Assembly: GCA_910587335.1 (NCBI GenBank)
Contig: CAJUMG010000017.1
Location: 31,689-39,630, forward strand
Direction: 5' to 3'
Source: an uncultured Oscillospiraceae bacterium
Lineage (GTDB): Bacteria > Bacillota > Clostridia > Oscillospirales > Ruminococcaceae
DNA length: 7,942 nucleotides
A model generated the notes under the pieces. It did no database searches and was not told the DNA's origin. It saw only the letters and a program-made list of their open reading frames with translations. Below are positions 1 to 6,552 of this stretch, in pieces (the first letter of the stretch is position 1; each line of letters starts with the position of its first letter). The position numbers and the translations under genes were made by a program.

Positions 1-1134
1 CGTATGGCATTTGGGACATTCCCAGCTGTTTGCCGGCGCCGGCCTTTTGGCGCCGCATTGGGCGCAAAAGCGGCTTTCTTCTCCATTTTTGGCGCCGCAG
101 GTGCATTGCCATCCGCCGGACGAATCCGCCTTCTGCTGCATCTGCTGCTGATTCGTCTGAGAAAAGGCCGCCGCCATTCCCCCGCCGGACTGCATACCCA
201 TTCCAACGCCCATAAAGCCGGCGGCCGCACCGTTTGCGTTAGAGCCCGCCGCCTCGATCCCACGGGCCATCGCCCCTTGTACATATCCTTCCCGAATCGC
301 CGCATCGCTGAGCATGGCGCCCTGATTGCGCATTTGGATCAGCTTTTGGGACTCCTCATCGTAGGATATGCTGGCAATTCCCACCGACTGTACCTCAATG
401 CCCCGCATCAGCTTCCAATCTTCGTCCAAAATGGTGCTCATGTAGCGGCTCAGTTCCCGCCCTTTAGAAGGGACATAGGAAATCCGTACTCCATCGGCGG
501 ACATCTGGTTAATCGCCGCCTGTAACGCCTCCATAAACTCGGAGAAATACTGCTCGCCGATATCCTCAATCTCTACCCGCTCCCGGTTGCGCGGGATCGC
601 CTCAGCGTAAAAACGCAGCGGATCGGTAATTTTGATAGAATAGGTTCCATGGGCACGCAAAAACAACTCTGCGTTATAAGTTTGATCAAAATAACTAATT
701 GGATTTCTAGTTCCAAACCGAATTCCCTTGATCTCCTGCAAATTGACAAAATAAACCTTCTGGACACCAGAGGGCACACCGCCAAACTGAATACGGCGGA
801 AAGAATCCTCCAGCGCATCGCCAAACTGGCCGCTGAATAAAGACGGCGTCCCCCCGGCCTCCACCGTATAATAGCCCTCTTCCGCTGTATAATCCACCAC
901 CTTACCGCCATCCAGCAGCAGCATAAACTGGTTGGGATATACATGCACCACCGAACCGCTGCTGATCGAGTCTTCCGTCCCTTTGCGGTTCTGTCCCCGT
1001 TTGTCCTTTGGCCTCACCGCGACTCCCCGGGTAAAAACTGTGCGTTCTCCCATATTGTCCGGCTCAATAACCTCCAGCCATTGGTCCGACAACGCGCCGC
1101 CGGCCGCACTGGCCACTGCCTTGATAATTCCCAT
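1..1134 (-). CDS. SPFH/band 7 domain protein with C-terminal zinc ribbons (YdjI-like), 3' end cut off
   Basis: The frame is open from an ATG at 1134 to the window edge, giving 378 residues with the C-terminus missing. AGGAG (1148-1144) lies 9 nt before the start. The N-terminal ~290 residues read as an SPFH/YdjI ('virion core protein'-like) domain: MGIIKAVASAAGG start, then IEPDNMG, a VVHVYPNQFMLLLDGGK strand, and a helical segment around EQYFSEFMEALQAAINQM. A linker rich in Gly, Met and Gln (about 300-342) follows. A zinc ribbon comes next, with Cys344, Cys346, Cys357 and Cys360, and a second Cys pair (Cys373, Cys376) begins just before the edge. In Bacillus subtilis the family member YdjI belongs to the YdjGHI group, which works with PspA in membrane-stress protection. 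A scaffold or membrane-stress role here is inferred from that family. No transmembrane segment is visible in the part present. The family call is firm; the cellular role is uncertain. Confidence 0.88.
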   Translation of the reverse strand, partial: MGIIKAVASAAGGALSDQWLEVIEPDNMGERTVFTRGVAVRPKDKRGQNRKGTEDSISSGSVVHVYPNQFMLLLDGGKVVDYTAEEGYYTVEAGGTPSLFSGQFGDALEDSFRRIQFGGVPSGVQKVYFVNLQEIKGIRFGTRNPISYFDQTYNAELFLRAHGTYSIKITDPLRFYAEAIPRNRERVEIEDIGEQYFSEFMEALQAAINQMSADGVRISYVPSKGRELSRYMSTILDEDWKLMRGIEVQSVGIASISYDEESQKLIQMRNQGAMLSDAAIREGYVQGAMARGIEAAGSNANGAAAGFMGVGMGMQSGGGMAAAFSQTNQQQMQQKADSSGGWQCTCGAKNGEESRFCAQCGAKRPAPANSWECPKCHT

Positions 1135-1166
1135 AGTATTCCTCTCCTATCTCGATGGTAGCATTC

Positions 1167-1237
1167 TGATTCTTATTCTATTCGAATATCTTTTTTCAGT
1201 TGCCCAAAAAAGGCAGAAAATGGACTAATAAGAATCA
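1167..1237. repeat. 11-bp perfect inverted repeat in the SPFH leader
   Basis: TGATTCTTATT (1167-1177) is exactly the reverse complement of AATAAGAATCA (1227-1237), with 49 bp between the arms. A 10-bp palindrome, TATTCGAATA, sits inside at 1179-1188. Both lie between the predicted transcription start and the start codon of the SPFH gene. They could be a paired operator or a long-range RNA stem. The repeat is seen directly; any function is a guess. Confidence 0.4.
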
Positions 1238-1263
1238 AATATAGATCATTTATTTATGGCTTT

Positions 1264-1292
1264 ATTATATCGTGAAATATCGGTCTTCGCAA
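1264..1292 (-). promoter_or_regulatory. Promoter of the SPFH gene
   Basis: On the minus strand, TTGCGA (1292-1287) and a perfect TATAAT (1269-1264) are separated by 17 bp. The predicted transcript starts near 1257, leaving a leader of about 120 nt before the ATG at 1134. No other gene could use this promoter. The -35 box matches the consensus at four of six positions. Confidence 0.6.
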
Positions 1293-1351
1293 TGGAAAAT
1301 CTCTTCATCTAAAGCTAAGATTCCATAAAAATTTTCTGTGCCCTACATGCA

Positions 1352-1386
1352 AAAGCGTCTGGGAAAATGTTTCTCCCAGACGCTTT
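1352..1386 (-). terminator. Terminator of the DUF2975-XRE operon
   Basis: A perfect 13-bp stem, AAAGCGTCTGGGA (1352-1364) with TCCCAGACGCTTT (1374-1386), encloses a 9-nt loop. It lies 11 bp past the stop codon of the XRE regulator. On the minus strand the stem ends in a run of four T (the first three within the stem), so it is a strong hairpin with a short U tract. It probably also insulates the SPFH gene on the same strand. Confidence 0.75.
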
Positions 1387-1397
1387 GAAAGTATCAG

Positions 1398-1616
1398 CTA
1401 TAAAATCTCTTCCTCTTCTTGGTATTCTAAAATATCACCTGGCTGACAGTGTAGTACCCGGCAAATCGCGTCCAGGGTCGAAAACCGGATCGCCTTCACC
1501 TTTCCGGTTTTCAGGTTGGATAGGTTCACCTGGGAAATTCCCACCTGACGGGCCAATGTGTTTAACGGCATTTTCCGGTCATCCATTACCCGGTCCAAAC
1601 GAAGTATGATTGCCAT
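1398..1616 (-). CDS. YozG-type XRE family transcriptional regulator
   Basis: A 72-residue single-domain helix-turn-helix protein of the Cro/C1 (XRE) class. The sequence runs MAIILRLDRVMDDRKM, then a first helix, then the HTH core LARQVGISQVNLSNLKTG (about 21-38). It continues with KAIRFSTLDAICRVLHCQPGDILEY, the conserved fourth and fifth helices of this short family, and ends in an acidic tail (QEEEEIL). I start it at the ATG at 1616 because GAGGTGG (1629-1623) lies 6 nt upstream. That ribosome site spans the stop codon of the DUF2975 gene, so the two are translationally linked. An in-frame GTG at 1631 would add five residues but lacks its own ribosome site. Partnership with a DUF2975 membrane protein is the usual arrangement for this family (YozG/YoaS in Bacillus). 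Regulation of its own operon is inferred. Confidence 0.9.
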   Translation of the reverse strand: MAIILRLDRVMDDRKMPLNTLARQVGISQVNLSNLKTGKVKAIRFSTLDAICRVLHCQPGDILEYQEEEEIL

Positions 1617-1627
1617 CTGGTTCCACC

Positions 1628-2224
1628 TCACAGCGTTTCGTCATGCTCCTGCTGAAGCAGACATCCGTAATCAAAAATCTCCGATACAGCCCAAAGAACC
1701 AGCCAGGATAGAACCGCGTTTACCGGCAGTCCATCCGGGAAAAAGGACCAGATTCCCCCGGCAAAAACGCCGAATAAGATCGTCTTTCCCACCTCATAAA
1801 GAATTTTTCCTAAACACAGAAGCACACCTATTCGGCGCAGATACCGTCCGCTTTTTTCGGTAAAAGGATTTTCCTTCGCCCTGTCGAACAACAAAAACGA
1901 AAACCATAGCACCACCCATTGACATGCGCCACCAACTAAACCCATGCCACCTTCGATCAAATAGGCGGCTTTTGCCGCTGTCGCCAGGTCGGTTCCCGGG
2001 GAAAGGTATCCCTGCCGTATCAGCACCGTGAACGGACCGGCAGAAACCGCCCATCCGCCAGACGCCGTAGTCTGTGCCTGAATCTGCCCCGGCGGACAAA
2101 ATAAGCCAAAAATCCATGCTGCCAACATCCACAGCAAAAACACGGCGGCAACGATGGTAAGAACCTTGAAAACCTGACAAAGCGTCCCCGCGCCCTTTTT
2201 CATCATACGCAATTTCTTTTCCAT
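1628..2224 (-). CDS. DUF2975 integral membrane protein
   Basis: A 198-residue protein with four predicted membrane segments: about 19-42, 88-113, 132-156 and 166-186. Family signatures are visible: DRAKENPFTEKSGRYLRRIG at 114-133, between segments two and three, and a C-terminal SEIFDYGCLLQQEHDETL, matching the usual DUF2975 ending of IF..G..LQ.E.D.T. The biochemical function of DUF2975 is not known. Its constant partner is a small XRE regulator, here 11 bp downstream with its ribosome site overlapping this gene's stop codon. The start at 2224 is supported by AAGGAG (2240-2235) 10 nt upstream. Methionines at residues 7 and 8 are possible but lack a spaced ribosome site. Length is slightly above the usual 150-190 residues because of the loop at 45-75. 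Confidence 0.88.
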   Translation of the reverse strand: MEKKLRMMKKGAGTLCQVFKVLTIVAAVFLLWMLAAWIFGLFCPPGQIQAQTTASGGWAVSAGPFTVLIRQGYLSPGTDLATAAKAAYLIEGGMGLVGGACQWVVLWFSFLLFDRAKENPFTEKSGRYLRRIGVLLCLGKILYEVGKTILFGVFAGGIWSFFPDGLPVNAVLSWLVLWAVSEIFDYGCLLQQEHDETL

Positions 2225-2250
2225 AATCGCTCAACTCCTTCCGTGCTTTT

Positions 2251-2279
2251 ATTATAGCAGGAAAGTTAAAACTATTCAA
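2251..2279 (-). promoter_or_regulatory. Promoter of the DUF2975-XRE operon
   Basis: On the minus strand, TTGAAT (2279-2274) and a perfect TATAAT (2256-2251) are 17 bp apart. The predicted start is near 2244, giving a leader of about 20 nt that carries the ribosome site. The -35 box lies inside the left arm of a long inverted repeat (2273-2317), so a protein bound there would compete with RNA polymerase. Confidence 0.7.
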
Positions 2280-2317
2280 TAAAAATATAACGATTATCAT
2301 TATATTTTTATTGAATA
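2273..2317. promoter_or_regulatory. 18-bp inverted repeat with a Fur-box-like core, candidate operator
   Basis: TATTCAATAAAAATATAA (2273-2290) is the exact reverse complement of 2300-2317, with a 9-nt centre. Read on the minus strand, the central 19 bp (2304-2286) are TATAATGATAATCGTTATA. That differs from the Fur consensus GATAATGATAATCATTATC at only three positions (1, 14 and 19). The element overlaps the -35 box of the DUF2975 promoter and begins 8 bp past the stop of the upstream 58-residue gene. It could be an operator for Fur or a relative, an operator for the XRE regulator, or a weak AT-only terminator. No GC stem or long T run supports the terminator reading. Confidence 0.5.
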
Positions 2318-2325
2318 CCGTGGTT

Positions 2326-2502
2326 TTACTGTTCGACAATTGTATAGCAAAAGTTTTCATAGCGCAAAACGCTTCCTTCTTCTGCTTCCAGCGGGAGAAG
2401 CGCCCTGGCAATCGGCAAAAGCTCTGGGTTTTCTTGATCGGTTCTTTTTAAAAGAGCGTAATCTCCGTCAATACGGATCAGCAAATATTCATACGGCCCC
2501 AT
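2326..2502 (-). CDS. Small hypothetical protein, DUF3006-like (58 aa)
   Basis: A 58-residue frame starting MGPYEYLLIRIDGDYALLKR, running through IARALLPLEAEEGSVLRYE and ending FCYTIVEQ. The pattern 'I(D/E)GDYA.L ... ALLP..A.EGSVL' resembles the DUF3006 small beta-rich proteins of Firmicutes, whose function is unknown. That likeness is by eye only. The frame is supported by AAAGGAG (2516-2510) 7 nt before the ATG and by its own -10 box at 2562-2557. It is also compatible in length and spacing with its neighbours. The protein is acidic, with no membrane segment or signal peptide. It ends 101 bp before the DUF2975 start and is separated from it by the operator-like inverted repeat, so it is probably a separate transcription unit. 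Confidence 0.72.
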   Translation of the reverse strand: MGPYEYLLIRIDGDYALLKRTDQENPELLPIARALLPLEAEEGSVLRYENFCYTIVEQ

Positions 2503-2556
2503 TTTCCTACTCCTTTCGGTCGGTTTTTTTAGGGTAAAACCGGCGCTTTTTCACCT

Positions 2557-2585
2557 ATTATACAGGAAAAACAGATGCTTTTTAA
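2557..2585 (-). promoter_or_regulatory. Promoter of the 58-aa gene
   Basis: A perfect TATAAT lies on the minus strand at 2562-2557, with TG immediately before it. A weak TTAAAA -35 (2585-2580) sits 17 bp upstream. The leader of about 50 nt contains a 7-bp hairpin, CGGTTTT (2521-2527) with AAAACCG (2536-2542), just ahead of the ribosome site. Confidence 0.5.
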
Positions 2586-2638
2586 GACTTTTTTGATCGG
2601 TCTTTTTTACCCGGTCCCGCAAAAATCTTTTACCCCGC

Positions 2639-2666
2639 TTGCCTTTTCCTATGAAAATGCTATAAT
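2639..2666 (+). promoter_or_regulatory. Extended -10 promoter of the trkA-trkH operon
   Basis: TTGCCT (2639-2644) and TATAAT (2661-2666) are 16 bp apart. TGC directly precedes the -10 box, making it an extended -10 promoter. The predicted start near 2673 leaves a leader of about 50 nt before the trkA ATG at 2723. That is too short for the ydaO-type c-di-AMP riboswitch that controls some potassium transporters. Confidence 0.65.
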
Positions 2667-2722
2667 CAGGTTGCAACTATTGCCAATTAAGATTTTGTAA
2701 ATGTTTTGGGGATACTAAAAAA

Positions 2723-4084
2723 ATGAATATTATTATTGTTGGAGACGGCAAGGTGGGTCTTACCCTGACTGAACAGCTCTCCAAAGAAGAACACGACATT
2801 GTTATTATCGACAAAAATCCGACTGTGTTACAAAATTCCCAGGAAACCTTTGATGTGATGGTGGTGCCGGGAAACGGCGCCAGCCGCCAGGTCCTTTTAG
2901 AAGCCGGCGCGGAAAATGCAGATTTGGTTGTCGCCGCTACCTCGGCGGATGAAATCAATCTGCTTTGTTGTCTCACCGCCAAAAAGCTCGGCTGCACCCA
3001 TACCATCGCGCGGGTACGAAACCCGGAGTACGCTGAACAGCTGGTTTTTTTAAAGGACGAGCTTGGCCTGAGCATGGTGATCAATCCGGAAGCTACCGCC
3101 GCTCGGGAAATGTTTCAGATATTACAGTTTCCCTCCTTTCTCAACCGGGACCGTTTTGCCAAGGGGCGGGTTGAGATTGTCGAGCTGAAGGTGGAAAAGG
3201 GCTGCACCATTGTGGGAAAATATCTGCACGAGCTGCATGACAACGCCAAGGTCAAGGTTCTGGTCTGTGCCGTGGAACGGGGTGACCAGGTCTATATTCC
3301 CTCGGGCAACTTTAAAATTGAAGAAGGGGACAAAATTCATGTCACCGCTGAAACCCAAAACCTGACCAAGCTGATCCATTACCTGGGGATTCCTTTGCCC
3401 AAGATGCGGGATGTGGTGATTGTCGGCGGGAGCCGTTTAGGGTATTATCTGGCGGCTATGCTGATTCAGTCCGGCGTGAAGGTAAAGATTATTGAGATTG
3501 ACTATCAGCGCTGCTTACAGCTTTCGGAGCTTTTGCCCAAGGCTTTGATTATCAATGGAGACGGCTGCCAGCAAAAGCTCTTAAATGAAGAGGTTTATGG
3601 CAAAGCCGACGCGGTTATTTCTCTTTTAAATATTGACGAGGTAAATCTTGTCATTTCCATGTATGCAAAAAAATTGGGTGTGCCGAAGGTTATTGCCAAA
3701 ATTGACCGGATCGAGTATATGAATGTGTTTAAAAATTTTGCGGAGGATTCCTTGATCAGCCCAAAAAATTTGATCTGCAACGATGTTTTGCGGTATGTTC
3801 GGGCGGTGAGCAACAGCGAGGAAGGCTCTATGCTCACCCTATACCGATTGGTCAACAACCAGGTAGAGGCCATTGAATTTCTGGCCGGACGGGACACCTA
3901 TTATCTGGACGTGCCCTTCTCCAAGGTACCCATGCGGCCAAATTTGCTGATCGTATCCATCCGCCGGGACGACCGAACCATCTTTCCCAACGGCGATGAC
4001 TGTATCCAGCTGGGAGACCGGGTGGTGGTGGTCACGACCGAGAACAACCGGTTTTATGAACTGAATGATATTTTTCTTTCCTAA
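2723..4084 (+). CDS. trkA: Trk potassium-uptake regulatory subunit TrkA
   Basis: A 453-residue cytoplasmic protein, close to the 458 of E. coli TrkA. It gates the TrkH channel by binding nucleotides. It has the full duplicated architecture: RCK-N with the Rossmann motif GDGKVG at 7-12 and the acidic end of strand two (IDKNP); a first RCK-C domain (about 140-220, with KVEKGCTIVGKYL and IEEGDKIHVTA); a second RCK-N starting near 230 with GGSRLG at 235-240 and IIEIDYQR; and a second RCK-C ending in QLGDRVVVVT. NAD(H) or ATP/ADP binding at the first fold is known for the family. The second motif, GGSRLG, fits the weaker consensus usual for that half. RCK-C domains of some Firmicute relatives bind c-di-AMP; that is possible here but untested. 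The ribosome site is weak (GGGGA, 10 nt before the ATG). trkH follows after 27 bp, so the two form an operon. Confidence 0.95.
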   Translation: MNIIIVGDGKVGLTLTEQLSKEEHDIVIIDKNPTVLQNSQETFDVMVVPGNGASRQVLLEAGAENADLVVAATSADEINLLCCLTAKKLGCTHTIARVRNPEYAEQLVFLKDELGLSMVINPEATAAREMFQILQFPSFLNRDRFAKGRVEIVELKVEKGCTIVGKYLHELHDNAKVKVLVCAVERGDQVYIPSGNFKIEEGDKIHVTAETQNLTKLIHYLGIPLPKMRDVVIVGGSRLGYYLAAMLIQSGVKVKIIEIDYQRCLQLSELLPKALIINGDGCQQKLLNEEVYGKADAVISLLNIDEVNLVISMYAKKLGVPKVIAKIDRIEYMNVFKNFAEDSLISPKNLICNDVLRYVRAVSNSEEGSMLTLYRLVNNQVEAIEFLAGRDTYYLDVPFSKVPMRPNLLIVSIRRDDRTIFPNGDDCIQLGDRVVVVTTENNRFYELNDIFLS

Positions 4085-4111
4085 ATTTTCAAAAAGGATC
4101 TATGACGCGCT

Positions 4112-5581
4112 ATGAACTTACGTATGGTTTCCCTGCTAATCGGCAAAATTTTGCTGATTGAACTGATCACCTTTGCCCCTCCCACCGCCATTTCCCTGTA
4201 CTGTGGCGAGGCACAGGCGGTAAAGGCTTTTGTCATCACCATGATTCTTCTGGCTTTGACCGGCTTTACCCTTTGCTGCGCCCGGCCAAAGGTCAAGGCA
4301 TTTTACGCGGCAGAAGGGTTTGTCGTCACCGCTCTGTCCTGGCTGGCAATCTCCTTTTTCGGGGCGATTCCCTTTTATCTCAGCGGCGCGATTCCCAATC
4401 CGGTGGACGCCTTTTTCGAGGCGGTTTCCGGCTTTACCACCACCGGCGCCAGCATTCTGTCCGACGTCGAGGCGCTGCCAAAGGGCCTTTTATACTGGCG
4501 GAGCTTTACCCATTGGTTAGGCGGTATGGGTGTACTGGTATTTCTACTGGCAATTATCTCCTTTGGCGGAGGCGGAGGGTATTCTTTACATCTGCTGCGA
4601 GCGGAGAGCCCCGGTCCAAATGTGGGAAAAATCATGCCCAAGCTGCGGCAGGGCGCGCTGATGCTATACATGATCTATATTGCATTAAGCGTAACCGAGG
4701 TTATTTTCCTTTTGCTCGGCGGAATGCCTTTGTTCGACAGTCTCTGCACCATGTTCGGCACCGCCGGCACCGGCGGATTTTCCATTAAAAACGCTAGCAT
4801 GGCGGCATATCCCAGCGCTTATCTGCAAAATGTTGTCACCGTTTTTATGGCGTTGTTCGGCATAAATTTTTCGGTGTTTTTTCTGATTTTGACCCGGGAT
4901 TTTGCCCAAGTGCTGCACGACGAAGAGCTGCGCTGCTATCTGGGGATTATAGTTGTTTCGGTTCTTCTCATCGCCCCTAACATTCATTCTCTGTACGATT
5001 CCTGGGGACAGGCTTTCCATCACGCCGCTTTTCAGGTATCCTCGATTATAACCACCACTGGTTTTGCAACGGCCGATTTTAACATTTGGCCGGAATTTTC
5101 CCGCACAATCCTAATTCTTTTAATGTTTATCGGCGCATCGGCCGGATCCACCGGCGGCGGCATGAAGGTATCCCGCTTGATTATCTGTTTAAAATCAGCG
5201 GCCAAAGAGATCAGCCGGATGCTCCATCCCAAAGCGGTACGGGTCATTCGCATGAATCAAAAGGCGCTGGACACCCGCGTGGTCCGGGGTGTGAATGTGT
5301 TTATGACCATCTACTTTTTTACGGCGGCCCTTTCCTTTTTGTTGATTTCTTTAGACAATTTTGGCATGATTACCAACTTTACCGCCGTGATCTCCTGCCT
5401 AAACAACATTGGGCCTGGTTTGGAATTTGTAGGGCCAACGGGAAATTTTGGTCATTTCTCCAATTTCAGCAAGCTGGTTCTTTCCGCAGATATGCTGTTG
5501 GGGCGGCTGGAGTTCTTTCCGCTGCTGATTTTGTTTGGCCCCTCCACCTGGCGAAGAAAAAAGCAGCCGAAGATTCGGTAG
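4112..5581 (+). CDS. trkH: Trk potassium-uptake channel subunit TrkH
   Basis: A 489-residue membrane protein (E. coli TrkH has 483) that forms the potassium-translocating pore and is gated by TrkA. It shows the fourfold membrane-pore-membrane pattern with all four filter loops: SGFTTTGAS (106-114), GTAGTGGFS (216-224), TTTGFAT (314-320) and NNIGPG (431-436). Each has the glycine that lines the filter (112, 221 or 222, 317, 434). SAGSTGGGMKVSR, between loops three and four, is the conserved gating-loop region of TrkH/KtrB proteins. The C-terminus, LGRLEFFPLLILFGPSTWRR, is the family's standard ending, so the gene is complete. The start at 4112 is preceded by AAAAAGGAT about 12 nt away. An out-of-frame ATG at 4102 opens only a short frame. 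No convincing terminator follows, so some transcription may run into the methyltransferase gene. Confidence 0.95.
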   Translation: MNLRMVSLLIGKILLIELITFAPPTAISLYCGEAQAVKAFVITMILLALTGFTLCCARPKVKAFYAAEGFVVTALSWLAISFFGAIPFYLSGAIPNPVDAFFEAVSGFTTTGASILSDVEALPKGLLYWRSFTHWLGGMGVLVFLLAIISFGGGGGYSLHLLRAESPGPNVGKIMPKLRQGALMLYMIYIALSVTEVIFLLLGGMPLFDSLCTMFGTAGTGGFSIKNASMAAYPSAYLQNVVTVFMALFGINFSVFFLILTRDFAQVLHDEELRCYLGIIVVSVLLIAPNIHSLYDSWGQAFHHAAFQVSSIITTTGFATADFNIWPEFSRTILILLMFIGASAGSTGGGMKVSRLIICLKSAAKEISRMLHPKAVRVIRMNQKALDTRVVRGVNVFMTIYFFTAALSFLLISLDNFGMITNFTAVISCLNNIGPGLEFVGPTGNFGHFSNFSKLVLSADMLLGRLEFFPLLILFGPSTWRRKKQPKIR

Positions 5582-5611
5582 CAAGGAAAGGTTTCTTTTA
5601 ACTATGTCAAA

Positions 5612-5653
5612 ATTGTCCTGCATATTTTTAGAAGCATCTCGATTCAGGACAAT
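5612..5653. repeat. 9-bp inverted repeat between trkH and the methyltransferase gene
   Basis: ATTGTCCTG (5612-5620) pairs exactly with CAGGACAAT (5645-5653) across a 24-nt loop. It lies 31 bp past the trkH stop. There is no T run after it, so it is not a standard terminator. It may be an operator or an RNA processing stem. I see no convincing promoter for the methyltransferase in the 168-bp gap. TTGACA at 5708-5713 has no acceptable -10 box and would place the start inside the ribosome site. Confidence 0.35.
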
Positions 5654-5749
5654 GAAATACAAATCTTGTTCAGACAGAAAAGAAGAATCAGAGCCCCAAA
5701 ATGGATTTTGACAAAGCTGTCTTGACGGAAATCAGAAAGGAAAAAAACT

Positions 5750-6496
5750 ATGGAAAAAACACGCGTGTATGGAGAGAAAGTATCCATACAGACCGAATTC
5801 GTACGGGATTTTTACGATAAACGCGCTTCGTCTGTTGCGGAAAAGGGATGGACTGCAGTTACCCTTGGAGACGAAGACTTGTCAAAAACGGAAAAACGCA
5901 ATTATTATGATCAAAATATTTTGTTTCCCAAGCTTGGAATCGATCAAAATAGCCGGGTGTTGGATCTTGGTTGCGGAATGGGGCGCTGGGCCAAAATTGT
6001 CCTGCCGCACTGTGGCGCCTACTGCGGGGTGGATTTCTCATCGGAAATGGTGAAAGCTGCCAAAAGGGTATGCAGCGAATATACCGAAAAAACAACTTTT
6101 TTCAACATCTCTGTACCCGAGGCTGTTGAAAAAGATTCTGTACTATACGGGGGGGGGGGGTACAACTGCATTATTTTCTCCGGTGTATGTATTTACATCA
6201 ATGATGATGCATTAGGTCGTATTTTTGAACAGCTTTCTGCTTTGGCGCAGCCCCATTGCACAGTTTGTGTTTTGGAAACTGCCGCGTTTGAAGAGCGGCT
6301 GACACTAAATCGGTTTACCTCTGAAAATTTGAAATCTACATATGATGCCATCTACCGTACGCCAGAGGAATACTCTGCCCTATTTCAGCCACTGTTGGCA
6401 GCCGGATTTACGGTTAGCGAACAATATTTTTTGCCGGAGGAAGTAGGTCGCAAGCGGGACGAGACCAACGCATGGTGTACAATACTCAAGCGATAA
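5750..6496 (+). CDS. Class I SAM-dependent methyltransferase with an internal G12 tract, probably phase-variable
   Basis: A 248-residue soluble protein with a Rossmann-type methyltransferase core. Motif I, VLDLGCGMG, is at 70-78. The acidic residue ending strand two is Asp95 in GVDFS, and strand four with its following turn is CIIFSGVCIYIN (about 140-151). The N-terminus (FVRDFYDKRA and nearby) resembles stand-alone methyltransferases of the type found in surface-glycan and small-molecule clusters. The substrate cannot be read from the sequence. AGAAAGGA lies 8 nt before the ATG. Twelve consecutive G at 6149-6160 encode Gly134-Gly137 in the loop before strand four. Loss of one G gives a stop after 22 codons (tag), and gain of one gives a stop after about 19 (tga), in both cases removing the C-terminal third. 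This is the classic design of an on/off contingency gene, and the present copy is ON. A homopolymer sequencing error remains possible. Confidence 0.9.
   Translation: MEKTRVYGEKVSIQTEFVRDFYDKRASSVAEKGWTAVTLGDEDLSKTEKRNYYDQNILFPKLGIDQNSRVLDLGCGMGRWAKIVLPHCGAYCGVDFSSEMVKAAKRVCSEYTEKTTFFNISVPEAVEKDSVLYGGGGYNCIIFSGVCIYINDDALGRIFEQLSALAQPHCTVCVLETAAFEERLTLNRFTSENLKSTYDAIYRTPEEYSALFQPLLAAGFTVSEQYFLPEEVGRKRDETNAWCTILKR
6149..6160 (+). repeat. Poly-G tract (12 G) inside the methyltransferase gene
   Basis: Twelve G in a row encode four glycines. Tracts of this length slip readily during replication, and 9, 12 or 15 G keep the frame. Nothing else in the window comes close: the longest A and T runs are about seven or eight. 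The excess glycines sit in a surface loop, where a variable number would be tolerated. Confidence 0.95.
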
Positions 6497-6521
6497 GCTT
6501 TCTAATAAAGACAAATTACCC

Positions 6522-6552
6522 TCCCTCTGGTTTTTGGCCGGGGGGATTTTTA
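6522..6552 (+). terminator. Intrinsic terminator of the methyltransferase gene
   Basis: TCCCTCTGG (6522-6530) pairs with CCGGGGGGA (6538-6546), including two T-G wobbles, around a 7-nt loop. Five T follow (6547-6551). It lies 25 bp past the stop codon and separates the methyltransferase from the recombinase. Confidence 0.75.

Noticed and set aside
4..525. Long plus-strand open frame opposite the SPFH gene
   Set aside because: It is the antisense of a well-supported domain protein, and its Arg/His/Leu-rich translation shows no recognisable fold.
1617..1631. GTG start at 1631 for the XRE regulator, overlapping the DUF2975 stop
   Set aside because: The ATG at 1616 has GAGGTGG six nt upstream and matches the usual family N-terminus. 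The GTG would be translated through that ribosome site.
1794..2411. A 205-codon open frame on the minus strand
   Set aside because: It overlaps the DUF2975 gene in another frame, covers the inverted repeat and part of the 58-residue gene, and its translation is rich in Arg, Trp and Ser with no domain.
2584..2608. Plus-strand terminator AAGAC ... GTCTT followed by six T
   Set aside because: The stem is only 5 bp with a long loop, and there is no plus-strand gene upstream to terminate.
2673..2722. c-di-AMP (ydaO-type) riboswitch before trkA
   Set aside because: The leader is only about 50 nt and lacks the long conserved structure of that class.
4273..4788. A 171-codon plus-strand open frame inside trkH
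   Set aside because: It is a frame-shifted shadow of trkH, rich in Arg and His, with no ribosome site. trkH itself carries all four filter motifs.
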